A stretch of 64,000 nt of DNA from Sphingobium sp. Leaf26 (GTDB lineage Bacteria > Pseudomonadota > Alphaproteobacteria > Sphingomonadales > Sphingomonadaceae), in assembly GCF_001421665.1 (NCBI RefSeq), contig NZ_LMKV01000001.1:248230-312229 (forward strand), read 5' to 3'. The notes under the pieces are model-generated. The model saw nothing but the letters and a program-made list of their open reading frames with translations, made no database searches and was not told the DNA's origin. Within the stretch, counting starts at the first letter, position 1. The number at the start of each line of letters is the position of its first letter. This document shows, one piece after another, positions 33,301 to 41,209 of the stretch. Both the position numbers and the translations under genes were made by a program.

Positions 33301-33785
33301 GCCGCCTCTCCCATATATTCCAGTAACGCGCCGCGTCCGCGGACCAGTCGTGACGTCAAAGTTCCCATCGGTATGCCCAGCACCGCTGCCGCCTCCTTGT
33401 AGGACAGCCCCTCCACCAGCACGAGAGCGATCGCCTCCCGCTGCTCGTCGGGCAGGGCCTGCATCGCCCGGTCGACGTCGGACAGCATCATATGCGCCTC
33501 CACATCCCGGTCGCCGGCATGGCCGACGGTCAGGCCCGCCTCCTCCGGGGCGAAGGTCTTCGCGGCGCGTTGCCGGGCGCGGGCTTCGTCGATCCACAGG
33601 TTGCGCATGATCCGGTACATCCAGCTATCCAGACGGGTGCCCGGCTGCCACTGATCGCGCGCCTTCAGGCCGCGCTCCAGTGCCGCCTGGCACAGATCGT
33701 CGCTATCGGCGCGATCCCGCGACAGGCTGGCGGCAAACCGCCGCAGCCGGGGCAGGATCGCCAGCAGGTCGCGTTCGAATGACAT
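33297..33785 (-). CDS. ECF RNA polymerase sigma factor
   Basis: This 162-residue group 4 sigma factor has region 2 (LPRLRRFAASLSRDRADSDD, WMYRIMRNLWIDEARARQR) and region 4 helix-turn-helix (LPDEQREAIALVLVEGLS, YKEAAAVLGIPMGTLTSRL). There is no C-terminal extension. The start at 33785 was chosen because the conserved protein begins MSFERDLL; an upstream open frame to 34034 lies over the divergent subtilase. It is co-translated with the anti-sigma gene and divergent from the subtilase, so envelope-stress regulation of both transcripts is likely (inference). Confidence 0.88.
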   Translation of the reverse strand: MSFERDLLAILPRLRRFAASLSRDRADSDDLCQAALERGLKARDQWQPGTRLDSWMYRIMRNLWIDEARARQRAAKTFAPEEAGLTVGHAGDRDVEAHMMLSDVDRAMQALPDEQREAIALVLVEGLSYKEAAAVLGIPMGTLTSRLVRGRGALLEYMGEAA

Positions 33786-33808
33786 TGGCACTCCGTCACA
33801 TGTTCGAA

Positions 33809-33840
33809 GGATGAAACGCGCCAGCCCATCCGTTTCATCC
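33809..33840. promoter_or_regulatory. Palindrome between the sigma and subtilase genes
   Basis: GGATGAAACG (33809-33818) and CGTTTCATCC (33831-33840) are exact reverse complements with a 12-nt spacer. They lie in the 127-bp divergent gap, 24 bp upstream of the sigma gene and 73 bp upstream of the subtilase. The symmetry means either gene could be read from an equivalent promoter element. It may be an operator or paired sigma-dependent -35 elements. Confidence 0.5.
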
Positions 33841-33912
33841 CCGAGACACATGACGAATGGACATTTTTTCACAATGGATGATTTTGCACGAGAAAGGATC
33901 GGGGAGACGGAC

Positions 33913-35181
33913 ATGAAGCTGACGCGCCCATGGATGATGGCGGGCCTGTTCCTGCTGGCGCCGGATGCGCAGGCCCAGTTGCTACCGGGCGGTGGCGGTG
34001 GGCTGGGCGCGGTCGGCCAGGTCGTGCCCGACACGCTGGATCAGGTCGGGGATCAGGTCGGGAGCCAAGTTGACTCGGCGGTCGACGCAACCGGGCTGGA
34101 TCGGCTCAGCCCCGCCCGGCTGGCCGATCGACTGGCGGCGGTCCGCGCCGCACGACTCAGCGACCTGTTGCGCCAGCATGGTGACCGGATCGAGCTGGAC
34201 GACAGGCGTGAACCGGCGCGGCGCGGCGTGATCCTGTTGACCGGTGCCGATGATGGGGCCGTCGCGGCGCTGCGGGCAGCGGGCTATGATGTGGACAGCA
34301 TAACGGTGGAAGGCATCGACCTGCCCATCGCCCGCCTGACACCTCCCAAGGACAAAAGCCTGGCCCGTGCGCTGCGCGATGTGCGCAAGATCGCGCCCCG
34401 CGCGCAGGCGAGCGCGGACAATCTCTATTTCCCAAGTGGTCCGGCGCTGGCGCTCGCTAACACGACACTGGCCGGTGGCGGCAAGCTGGATGGGCGTGTC
34501 GCCGGCCTGATCGACGGCGGCGTCGGCCGCCACCCCTCGCTTGGGCCTGCCATCGAACAACGTGGTTTCGCGCAGGGCGCGCCCCGCCCCAGCACCCATG
34601 GCACGGCCGTCGCTTCACTTATCAGCGGTGACGGTCTGGTGCGTGGTGCAGCGCCCGGTGCGCCCTTGCTGGTCGCCGATGTCTATGGCGACGATCCGGC
34701 CGGCGGTGGCGCCTTCGCCATCGTCCGTGCGCTGGGATGGATGGCGGCGCGTGGCGTGCGGGTGGTTACGGTCAGTCTGGTGGGTCCGGCCAATCCCCTG
34801 CTTGATGGCGCGATCCGGCTCGCGCGGGACAAGGGCGTGACGGTGGTGGCGGCGGTCGGCAACGACGGCCCGGCCGCGCCGCCCGCCTACCCCGCATCCT
34901 ATCCCGGCGTGATCGCCGTCACCGGCACAGACGGGCGCGGGCGGATATTGCCCGAAGCCGGGCGCGCACTTCATGTCGATTTCGCCGCGCCCGGCGCGGA
35001 CATGCAGGCGGCCGATATGCAGGGTGGCAAGGCGGCGGTGCGCGGCACCAGCTTCGCCGCGCCACTGGTTGCCGGCCGGCTGTTCACGCGCGGCACGCTG
35101 GCCGCCCTGCGCACCGAAGCTGGTCGGACACACAGGGGGCAGACGCCGCTCATCTGCGGAAATTGCAGAAATAATGACTGA
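33913..35181 (+). CDS. Secreted S8 (subtilisin-like) serine peptidase
   Basis: This 422-residue protein has a signal peptide with likely cleavage after residue 21 (LLAPDAQA/QLLPGGGGG). A long N-terminal region follows (about 22-190). The subtilase domain shows Asp201 (GLIDGGV), His229 (STHGTAVAS), oxyanion Asn317 (AVGNDGP) and Ser380 (GTSFAAPLVAG), so the triad is complete. Only about 40 residues follow the Ser, shorter than usual, ending CGNCRNND. The ATG at 33913 was chosen over one at 33811 because it has a purine-rich ribosome site and a signal peptide. It is divergent from the ECF sigma/anti-sigma pair. Confidence 0.87.
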   Translation: MKLTRPWMMAGLFLLAPDAQAQLLPGGGGGLGAVGQVVPDTLDQVGDQVGSQVDSAVDATGLDRLSPARLADRLAAVRAARLSDLLRQHGDRIELDDRREPARRGVILLTGADDGAVAALRAAGYDVDSITVEGIDLPIARLTPPKDKSLARALRDVRKIAPRAQASADNLYFPSGPALALANTTLAGGGKLDGRVAGLIDGGVGRHPSLGPAIEQRGFAQGAPRPSTHGTAVASLISGDGLVRGAAPGAPLLVADVYGDDPAGGGAFAIVRALGWMAARGVRVVTVSLVGPANPLLDGAIRLARDKGVTVVAAVGNDGPAAPPAYPASYPGVIAVTGTDGRGRILPEAGRALHVDFAAPGADMQAADMQGGKAAVRGTSFAAPLVAGRLFTRGTLAALRTEAGRTHRGQTPLICGNCRNND

Positions 35182-35280
35182 CTATCAATAGCTTGATATT
35201 ATTTTATCGGATTCGGGATTAAAGCAGGCACCCCTCCCGTTCTCCTTTCATCACAACGATATTGATGAAGGAGACGAGAG

Positions 35281-35943
35281 ATGAAAGCCAAGTTCCTGAT
35301 CGCCGCTGCCTGCCTCGCCGCCCTGTCGACGGCGCCCGCTTCGGCGCAGCTTCTGGGCGGCGGCGGTGGTGGCGGCCTGGGCGGTTCGCTCGGCGGCGCG
35401 CTGGGTGGCAGCGGCGGCCTTGGCGGCACGCTGGACGGCGCTGGTAGCCTCGGCCGCAGCGTCGACCTCGACAATGGCCGCGTCGGCGCCAGCGGATCGA
35501 GCCGCAGCCGGGCCGATGGCACCTTCAGCGGTTCCGCCACTCGCAAGGGCAAGAGCGGCAACGCGGGCGCTTCGGGTTCGGCCAGCGGTTCGGCTGATGG
35601 CAGCCTGGCGGTCGATACGCTTGGCACCAATGACGCCCGCAACGCCGTCGGCTCGGTCCGGGATCGTGCCACCGATACCGCCGGCACAGTCCGTGATCGG
35701 GCGACAGACACAGCCAGCGCCGCGCGCGACCGGGCCGGTACTACGGTCGGCGACACCCGCGATCGCGTCTCTGGCGTGAAGGATCGCGCTGGTTCGGCCG
35801 CTGGCAATGCAGCGGGTCAGGCGACCGGCGCGGTGAATAACACCGGCTCGATCGACGCCAGCGGATCGCTGTCGGGACAGGTGAGCGGTCAAGGCGCGTC
35901 GACCGGCGGCACCGGCAACAATATTCCAGATCAGGCGGACTGA
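35281..35943 (+). CDS. Secreted Gly-rich protein with 11-residue repeats (LEA-like)
   Basis: This 220-residue low-complexity protein has a signal peptide (MKAKFLIAAACLAALSTAPA, cleavage after SA) and then QLLGGGGGGGLGG, nearly the same mature N-terminus as the subtilase just upstream. A Gly/Ser-rich stretch covers about 24-120. An amphipathic repeat with an 11-residue period (VRDRATDTAGT, VRDRATDTASA, ARDRAGTTVGD; starts at residues 126, 137 and 148) is reminiscent of group-3 LEA desiccation proteins. Function is unknown. It begins 99 bp after the subtilase stop with a good AAGGAG ribosome site. Confidence 0.75.
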   Translation: MKAKFLIAAACLAALSTAPASAQLLGGGGGGGLGGSLGGALGGSGGLGGTLDGAGSLGRSVDLDNGRVGASGSSRSRADGTFSGSATRKGKSGNAGASGSASGSADGSLAVDTLGTNDARNAVGSVRDRATDTAGTVRDRATDTASAARDRAGTTVGDTRDRVSGVKDRAGSAAGNAAGQATGAVNNTGSIDASGSLSGQVSGQGASTGGTGNNIPDQAD

Positions 35944-36013
35944 TTGACCCCGCCGGGGCATGAGGACAAGCGGACAAGTTCCAAACCGCCTGGCCAAAGC
36001 CCCTCCGCCTGAC

Positions 36014-36050
36014 GAACGGGCCGGCAGCCTTTCAGGCCGCTGGCCCGTTC
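36014..36050. terminator. Bidirectional hairpin between convergent genes
   Basis: GAACGGGCCGGC (36014-36025) pairs with GCTGGCCCGTTC (36039-36050) with one G-T mismatch around a 13-nt loop. It sits between the Gly-rich gene and the convergent pentapeptide-repeat gene and can terminate both. Confidence 0.6.
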
Positions 36051-36066
36051 ACCGTTTCAGCGCCCA

Positions 36067-36756
36067 TCAGCGCACGTTCAGGCCCAATTCGCCGAGCAAT
36101 TGCCCGGCCTGCTCGCGCGATATGGTCGCACCCCGGAACAGCCCGGCATTGACCAGCCGCAACCCGCCGATGTCGGCCCCGCGCAGGTCCGCCCCATCGA
36201 ACCGGCATCCGTCCAGCGCCGCATCGCGCAGGCTGCATCCATCGAACAAGGTACCGCGAAAATCGCATTTGGCGAGATCCGCCTGACTGAAATCGACCGC
36301 CGCCACCACCTGTTTACGGAAGGAAAAGCCGGGGAGCCGCGCGTTGACCAGCAACGTCTCCCTGAACTCCATATCCAGCGCGCTCGCCTCCGTCAGGTCA
36401 GCGCCGGTCAGCTTGCAGCGATCGAATTTCCCGCCGAACAGCTTGGCCCGCCTGAACGCGCCGTTGTTGAAATCGCAGGCGGTAAATTCCGCTTCGCGCA
36501 GATCGGCGCCGGTAAAGCTGACAAACGCTCCGCGACAGGACAGCCACCGCGTCCCGTCCAGCTTCGCCCCCGTCAGATCGGTGCGGCGCAACTGGCACCG
36601 CTCGAATATCCAGCGCGACAGGTCCAGCCCTGACAGGTCAGCCTCGTCCAGGTCGCAATCGACCAGATGATGCGGCAGTCCTTTTGCCAGCGGCGCAATA
36701 TCGCCCCGGCCCAGCGTCTGTTCCCTGATCGAGCGGTCGGCAAAAAGATCGTCCAT
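36067..36756 (-). CDS. Pentapeptide-repeat protein
   Basis: This 229-residue protein is built of A(D/N)LXX pentapeptide repeats, for example CDLDEADLSGLDLS, RTDLTGAKLDG and CDFRGTLFDGCSLRDAALDG. These form a right-handed beta-helix. The length and a central bulge (about residues 138-150) are like Qnr/MfpA-type proteins, which mimic DNA and protect gyrase from quinolones. Whether this chromosomal copy does so is unproven. There is no signal peptide. It lies between two hairpins, 91 bp downstream of ctrA on the same strand, with a terminator between. Confidence 0.85.
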   Translation of the reverse strand: MDDLFADRSIREQTLGRGDIAPLAKGLPHHLVDCDLDEADLSGLDLSRWIFERCQLRRTDLTGAKLDGTRWLSCRGAFVSFTGADLREAEFTACDFNNGAFRRAKLFGGKFDRCKLTGADLTEASALDMEFRETLLVNARLPGFSFRKQVVAAVDFSQADLAKCDFRGTLFDGCSLRDAALDGCRFDGADLRGADIGGLRLVNAGLFRGATISREQAGQLLGELGLNVR

Positions 36757-36788
36757 GACCTTGCCTTAGCGGCAGCCGCGCCAACGGA

Positions 36789-36820
36789 AAAGGCCGGCAT
36801 CCTTGCGGACACCGGCCTTT
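36789..36820 (-). terminator. Rho-independent terminator of ctrA
   Basis: On the minus strand AAAGGCCGG (36820-36812) pairs with CCGGCCTTT (36797-36789), and the 3' side of the stem runs into TTTT. It lies 28 bp after the ctrA stop. Confidence 0.72.
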
Positions 36821-36847
36821 CCACCCCCCTGGGCATTACGTGTCGGA

Positions 36848-37555
36848 TCAGGCGACCTTGGCCTGTTCCTCCAGGATTTCGTCAGGATCGCGCAGCACGT
36901 AGCCGCGGCCCCAGACCGTTTCGATATAATTGTCGCCGCTGCATGCCAGCGCCAGCTTCTTGCGCAGCTTGCAGATGAACACGTCGATGATCTTGAGTTC
37001 CGGCTCGTCCATCCCGCCATAAAGATGGTTCAGGAACATTTCCTTGGTCAGGGTCGTGCCCTTGCGCAGCGAGAGCAACTCCAGCATCGCATATTCCTTG
37101 CCGGTCAGATGGACGCGATTGCCGTCCACTTCCACCGTCTTGGCGTCGAGGTTGACCGACAGTTTACCGGTGCGGATAACCGACTGGCTATGCCCCTTCG
37201 ACCGGCGCACCACCGCATGGATGCGGGCGATCAGCTCTTCACGATGGAAGGGTTTGGTCACATAATCGTCGGCGCCGAAGCCGAACGAGCGAACCTTGCT
37301 GTCCATTTCCGAAATGCCCGACAGGATCAGAACCGGCGTCTGCACCTTGGCCGCGCGCAGCTTCTTGAGCACGTCATAGCCGTGCATGTCCGGCAGGTTC
37401 AGGTCCAGGCAGATGATGTCGTAATCATACAGCTTGCCCAGATCCAGGCCTTCCTCGCCCAGGTCAGTCGTGTAGACATTGAAACCCTCGGTCGTGAGCA
37501 TCAGCTCGATCGCCTTGGCAGTGGTCGGTTCGTCCTCGATCAGCAGCACGCGCAT
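36848..37555 (-). CDS. ctrA: Cell-cycle response regulator CtrA
   Basis: This 235-residue OmpR/PhoB-family regulator has a receiver domain at 1-115 with phospho-acceptor Asp51 (IICLDLNLP) and the acidic EDE near the start. A winged-helix domain covers about 130-225 ([44 protein letters not shown]). The sequence agrees with alphaproteobacterial CtrA, which silences replication origins and drives cell-cycle, motility and envelope genes in Caulobacter. The ATG at 37555 has AAGGGG upstream; the longer open frame to 37630 is not needed. The C-terminus differs from Caulobacter (ILEEQAKVA). Its promoter region carries several GANTC sites. Confidence 0.95.
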   Translation of the reverse strand: MRVLLIEDEPTTAKAIELMLTTEGFNVYTTDLGEEGLDLGKLYDYDIICLDLNLPDMHGYDVLKKLRAAKVQTPVLILSGISEMDSKVRSFGFGADDYVTKPFHREELIARIHAVVRRSKGHSQSVIRTGKLSVNLDAKTVEVDGNRVHLTGKEYAMLELLSLRKGTTLTKEMFLNHLYGGMDEPELKIIDVFICKLRKKLALACSGDNYIETVWGRGYVLRDPDEILEEQAKVA

Positions 37556-37629
37556 GTGAAGCCCCTTTTGCACCTTCCGGTCAGTAACAGTCCCGTTCAC
37601 CCCACCAGAACGGCTTCTGCTCCAATTCA

Positions 37630-37749
37630 TTAACCAAAAAACTTCTGAAGGACAAAGGTTAATTTTTCGCTAACCGGCAGGAATCCACGAGTCGCGCCAA
37701 TTCGAATCTGTTTACAAAGGGTTGAGGTCGCAACGGTCCATCCGGAGTC
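37630..37749. promoter_or_regulatory. ctrA promoter region with GANTC cluster and CtrA-like sites
   Basis: Upstream of ctrA lie four GANTC sites, the CcrM methylation target, in 69 bp: 37681-37685, 37689-37693, 37704-37708 and 37745-37749. A CtrA-like box TTAA-TTTTTCG-CTAAC is at 37659-37674, and TTAACC at 37630-37635 is mirrored by GGTTAA at 37657-37662. In Caulobacter ctrA transcription depends on GANTC methylation state and on CtrA itself. The rest of the 294-bp gap 37556-37849 shows no gene. Confidence 0.6.
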
Positions 37750-37849
37750 AAGATGGGTTCACCTGCGAAACGAGGCCAATCGGCGTCCCTCATGCCTTAT
37801 CGTCCGGGCAACTATGCTGAAAAAAATCTTACCGCAGGCCTGATCCGGG

Positions 37850-38743
37850 TTAACAGCCATGATGCTTCGTCAGGAAGTCCAGCAACGCATCGACACGGGC
37901 CGGGCGCAGGCGCGACGGCGGCGTCACCAGATGCAGGCCGAAGGGCGCGGGCCGCCAGTCGGTGAGGATTTCCTCCACTTCGCCCTTTGCCAGCGCGTCG
38001 CCGATGATGAAGTCGGGCAAGCGGGCCACGCCGACGCCCATATTCAGCGCCGGCAGCATCGCCTCGCCGCTGTTCACCGTGATGCGGCTGCGCACCTGCA
38101 CCACCACATTCTGCTGTCCGGGACCGGCAAAGCGCCACACATCGGGCGCGGTCACATTGGAATAGCAGAGGCAGTCATGGGTGCCGAGGTCGGAGGGGTG
38201 CTGCGGCCGGCCGCGCTCGTCCAGATAGGCGGGCGATGCGATGACGTGCATGGTCACATCCGCCAGCCGTCGCGCGCGGAGCGAACTGTCGGGCATGTCG
38301 GCAATGCGGATGGTCGCATCCAGCCCCATCTCGACGATGTCGATCTTCGCATCGGACAGATGCAGGTCGACATCCACCAGCGGATGTTCCTTGGTGAACT
38401 GCGCCACCAGCGGCGCAATCCGCAACAGGCCAAAGGTCATCGGCGCGCCCAGCCGCACCACGCCGGACAGGTCGGCCGTCTCGTCCCGCGCAGCCTCTTC
38501 CGCCGCCTGGCCCTCGGCCAGAATGCGATGGGCGTGATCGGCCAGCCGCTTGCCGCTTTCGGTCAGCGCCAGGCGGCGGCTGGTGCGGTTGAACAGGCTG
38601 GTGTCCAGATGCTCCTCCAGCCGCGTCACCGCCTTGGACACGGTCGCCTTCGAGACACTCAGCGCCTTGGCCGCGTCAGTGAAACTGCGATGTTCCACTA
38701 CGGCGGCGAACATCGCCCAGGCTTCAAAATCAGGTAGTCGCAT
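37850..38743 (-). CDS. LysR-family transcriptional regulator
   Basis: This 297-residue LysR regulator begins with the wHTH segment FAAVVEHRSFTDAAKALSVS, KATVSKAVTRLEEHL. A ligand domain with GVVRLGAPMTFG and GVGVARLPDFIIGDALA follows. It belongs to the large group that represses or activates oxidoreductase genes in response to electrophiles or aromatics. It is divergent from pirin and wrbA with a strong dyad in between, so it likely regulates them. Confidence 0.9.
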   Translation of the reverse strand: MRLPDFEAWAMFAAVVEHRSFTDAAKALSVSKATVSKAVTRLEEHLDTSLFNRTSRRLALTESGKRLADHAHRILAEGQAAEEAARDETADLSGVVRLGAPMTFGLLRIAPLVAQFTKEHPLVDVDLHLSDAKIDIVEMGLDATIRIADMPDSSLRARRLADVTMHVIASPAYLDERGRPQHPSDLGTHDCLCYSNVTAPDVWRFAGPGQQNVVVQVRSRITVNSGEAMLPALNMGVGVARLPDFIIGDALAKGEVEEILTDWRPAPFGLHLVTPPSRLRPARVDALLDFLTKHHGC

Positions 38744-38755
38744 CAGGAAACAATC

Positions 38756-38783
38756 CGTTTCAAAGCTGCCGGTTTATGAAACG
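38756..38783. promoter_or_regulatory. Candidate LysR operator between lysR and pirin genes
   Basis: CGTTTCA (38756-38762) mirrors TGAAACG (38777-38783) with a 14-nt spacer. The dyad lies in the 106-bp divergent gap, 13 bp upstream of the LysR gene. The spacing and symmetry suit a LysR binding site. Confidence 0.55.
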
Positions 38784-38849
38784 ATCCTGATGGCTAGATT
38801 GGCGGAAAGCAAGCGGAAGCATCCGCCTCCGCACCGAAAGGCATTTGTT

Positions 38850-39569
38850 ATGACCACGACCACCGCGAGCCGCATAGAGCGCCGCCCGTTCGCGTCGCTG
38901 GGCCATGCCGACCATGGCTGGCTGAATGCGCGCCACCATTTTTCCTTCGCCGACTATCATGAAGAAGGTCGTATGCACTGGGGCGCGATCCGGGTGTGGA
39001 ATGACGACGAAATCGGCCCGCGATCGGGCTTTCCGCCGCATCCCCATGCCGCCATGGAAATCATCACCTATGTCCGCACCGGCGCGATCACGCATCAGGA
39101 CAGTCTGGGCAACAAGGGCCGCACGGAAGCGGGTGACGTTCAGGTGATGTCGGCCGGCACCGGCATCCGCCACGCCGAATATAATCTGGAGGATGAAACC
39201 ACCACGCTGTTCCAGATCTGGGTCATGCCTCGCACCCGCGGCGGTCAGCCATGCTGGGGGGCGAAGCCTTTCCCTAAGGACGATCGCTCCGGCACGCTTC
39301 GGGTTCTGGCCAGCGGTTATGACGATGACAAGGAAGCGCTGCGCATCCGCGCCGACGCCCGCCTGCTGGGCGGAACGATTCCAGCGGGTGAGAGCGTGAC
39401 CTATGCCACCCAAGAGGGTCGCCACCTCTATCTGGTCGCGGCGACGGGCCGGATCGAGATTGACGGCCAGCCCTTCGAAGCCCGCGACGGCGCGGCGATC
39501 ATCAGCGGCGCGCCGATCTCCATCAAGGCTGTCGAGGACGCCGAAATCGTCCTGGTCGACAGCATCTGA
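38850..39569 (+). CDS. Pirin family protein
   Basis: This 239-residue bicupin has the pirin motifs FPPHPHAAMEIITYVRTGAI, containing the HPH and Glu metal ligands, GDVQVMSAGTGIRHAEYN with another His, then the second cupin. Pirins are cytoplasmic iron-binding proteins; some have quercetinase activity or act in redox control. The ATG at 38850 follows GAAAGG; the longer open frame from 38550 overlaps the LysR gene. wrbA starts 117 bp downstream after a hairpin. Confidence 0.92.
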   Translation: MTTTTASRIERRPFASLGHADHGWLNARHHFSFADYHEEGRMHWGAIRVWNDDEIGPRSGFPPHPHAAMEIITYVRTGAITHQDSLGNKGRTEAGDVQVMSAGTGIRHAEYNLEDETTTLFQIWVMPRTRGGQPCWGAKPFPKDDRSGTLRVLASGYDDDKEALRIRADARLLGGTIPAGESVTYATQEGRHLYLVAATGRIEIDGQPFEARDGAAIISGAPISIKAVEDAEIVLVDSI

Positions 39570-39610
39570 CCCCTTTGGCCCGTCCATTTCCTCTCCCCCA
39601 GGACGGGCCG

Positions 39611-39650
39611 GGCCGCCCGCGCAACACCCCCTCCCCTGGCGCGGGCGGCC
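39611..39650. terminator. Hairpin between pirin and wrbA genes
   Basis: GGCCGCCCGCGC (39611-39622) pairs perfectly with GCGCGGGCGGCC (39639-39650) around a 16-nt loop. It lies 42 bp after the pirin stop, so wrbA may have its own promoter or be attenuated. Confidence 0.6.
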
Positions 39651-39686
39651 AATCCTTCATTCCTCTTTCAGTTCAGGAGACGCATC

Positions 39687-40286
39687 ATGGCTAAGGTTCT
39701 GGTTCTTTATTATTCTTCCTACGGTCATATCGAAACCATGGCCAAGGCGGTCGCCGAAGGCGCGGCATCGGCTGGCGCGACCGTCGATATCAGGCGCGTG
39801 CCCGAAACCGCCCCGCTGGAAGTCGCGCAGAACGCGCATTTCAAGCTGGATCAGGATGCGCCTGTCGCGACCGTCGCGGAACTGGCCGACTATGACGCGA
39901 TCATCGTCGGCACCGGCACCCGCTTTGGCCGCATGTCCAGCCAGATGGCGGCCTTCCTCGACCAGGCCGGCGGCCTGTGGGCGCGCGGCGCGCTGAATGG
40001 CAAGGTCGGCGGCGCCTTCACATCCACGGCCTCACAGCATGGCGGCCAGGAAGTCACGCTCTTCTCGATCATCACCAACCTGCTGCATTTCGGCATGACC
40101 ATCGTCGGCCTCGACTATGGGTTCCAGGGCCAGATGGGCGTGGACAAGGTGCGTGGCGGATCGCCCTATGGCGCAACCACGCTGGCCGACAGCGACGGCA
40201 GCCGCAGCCCAAGCGAAGAGGAACTGGACGGCGCTCGCTATCAGGGCCGCCGTATCGCCGAAACCGCGATCAAGCTGCACGGTTGA
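39687..40286 (+). CDS. wrbA: NAD(P)H:quinone oxidoreductase WrbA
   Basis: This 199-residue flavodoxin-like FMN enzyme performs two-electron quinone reduction and so protects against semiquinone radicals. Signatures are [14 protein letters not shown] (FMN phosphate), [13 protein letters not shown] and [12 protein letters not shown]. The length matches E. coli WrbA (198 aa). TTCAGGAGA precedes the ATG. It probably acts with the LysR/pirin unit in stress defence. Confidence 0.94.
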   Translation: MAKVLVLYYSSYGHIETMAKAVAEGAASAGATVDIRRVPETAPLEVAQNAHFKLDQDAPVATVAELADYDAIIVGTGTRFGRMSSQMAAFLDQAGGLWARGALNGKVGGAFTSTASQHGGQEVTLFSIITNLLHFGMTIVGLDYGFQGQMGVDKVRGGSPYGATTLADSDGSRSPSEEELDGARYQGRRIAETAIKLHG

Positions 40287-40359
40287 TCGCCAATCGCGCC
40301 GTCTAACCGGCGCGGCAGAAAAAGAGCCTTGGGTCGCATCAGGGCTTTCAAACAGTCGT

Positions 40360-40396
40360 AAGGGGCTGGCGCATCGGGACTATGCGCCAGCCCCTT
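40360..40396. terminator. Strong terminator after wrbA
   Basis: AAGGGGCTGGCGCAT (40360-40374) pairs perfectly over 15 bp with ATGCGCCAGCCCCTT (40382-40396) around a 7-nt loop and ends in a T-rich tract. It can serve wrbA and the convergent small gene at 40420. Confidence 0.8.
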
Positions 40397-40419
40397 TCCT
40401 GTTGCGCCAGACGGCGTGC

Positions 40420-40626
40420 TTATCCCGGCGTCTTGGGCGTGACCCAGACTTCGACCGGCGTGATGAATTTGCCCGGCGCGGGCTTGCCGACGACAACGCG
40501 GTCGGCCGTGACCAGTTCGCCATTTTCAAGGTTCAGCGACACCCATGGCTTGGGCATGCGCTCGAACTTCATTTTCTGGATGGGTTGGCCCGTGGCCGTG
40601 TTCATGATGGTGGCGATGACTGACAT
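40420..40626 (-). CDS. Small hypothetical protein, 68 aa
   Basis: I do not recognise this family. The protein begins MSVIATIMNTATGQPIQKMK and contains FERMPKPWVSLNLENGELVT, ending VWVTPKTPG. It looks like a compact beta-rich cytoplasmic protein with no membrane segment. It is convergent with wrbA (terminator between) and divergent from the AhpD/ECF41 operon. Coding is supported by its protein-like composition and clean position between a terminator and a promoter region. Confidence 0.55.
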   Translation of the reverse strand: MSVIATIMNTATGQPIQKMKFERMPKPWVSLNLENGELVTADRVVVGKPAPGKFITPVEVWVTPKTPG

Positions 40627-40694
40627 AGGGGGCGCGCGCTAGCGGTTGCCAGGCCCCCCTGTCCAGAGGCTGGCGATGAAAAAATTTGTCGCCA

Positions 40695-40721
40695 TGTCAC
40701 ATCTGCCACGACCATCTCGTC
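40695..40721 (+). promoter_or_regulatory. ECF41-type promoter
   Basis: TGTCACA (40695-40701), a 16-nt spacer, then CGTC (40718-40721) matches the promoter known for ECF41 sigma factors (TGTCACA-N16-CGTC). It lies 33 bp upstream of the AhpD-like gene, which is co-translated with an ECF41 sigma gene, consistent with autoregulation. Confidence 0.75.
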
Positions 40722-40753
40722 ATCACAGCAGACCCAAGCGAAAGGACTGCATC

Positions 40754-41209
40754 ATGACCGACAAGATCAACCCCTATGCCGCCGCGCCGCACCTGATGAA
40801 GAGTTGGACCGCGCTGTCCACCACCGTCGGCGACAGTCTGGAATCCAGCCTGATCGAACTGGTGAAGCTGCGCGCGTCGCAGATCAACGGTTGCGCCAAC
40901 TGCATCAACATGCACAGCTATGAAGCCCGCGCCAAGGGCGAGAGCGAGCAGCGCCTCTACCTGCTCACCGCCTGGCGCGAAGCCCCCTGCTATACCGATC
41001 GCGAACGCGCCGCGCTGGCCTGGGCCGAGGCGTTGACCACAGTGTCGCAAGGGCACACGCATCAGGCCGCGAAGGAAGCGCTCAACTGGGAATTTACCGA
41101 GGAAGAGCAGGTCAACCTGACCCTGATGATCAACATCATCAACGGTTGGAACCGGATCGCGATCGGCTTCGACCTCTGGTACGACATGCCGGTGAAGGCC
41201 GCCGCCTGA
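40754..41209 (+). CDS. Carboxymuconolactone decarboxylase/AhpD-like protein
   Basis: This 151-residue protein has the AhpD-type redox motif Cys47-x2-Cys50 with His54 (NGCANCINMH) and the downstream AALAWAEALT helix. Such proteins act as alkylhydroperoxidases or decarboxylases. The ATG at 40754 follows AAAGGA; a longer open frame to 40646 is less likely because it would cover the promoter. It ends by sharing a base with the start of the ECF41 sigma gene, the standard pairing for that sigma group. Confidence 0.9.
   Translation: MTDKINPYAAAPHLMKSWTALSTTVGDSLESSLIELVKLRASQINGCANCINMHSYEARAKGESEQRLYLLTAWREAPCYTDRERAALAWAEALTTVSQGHTHQAAKEALNWEFTEEEQVNLTLMINIINGWNRIAIGFDLWYDMPVKAAA

Noticed and set aside
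35251..35997. Minus-strand frames opposite the Gly-rich repeat gene
   Set aside because: The plus-strand frame has a ribosome site, signal peptide and regular repeats; the antisense frames only mirror the repeat.
36803..37633. Plus-strand open frame of 276 codons opposite ctrA
   Set aside because: Antisense of a highly conserved regulator gene, no known domain.
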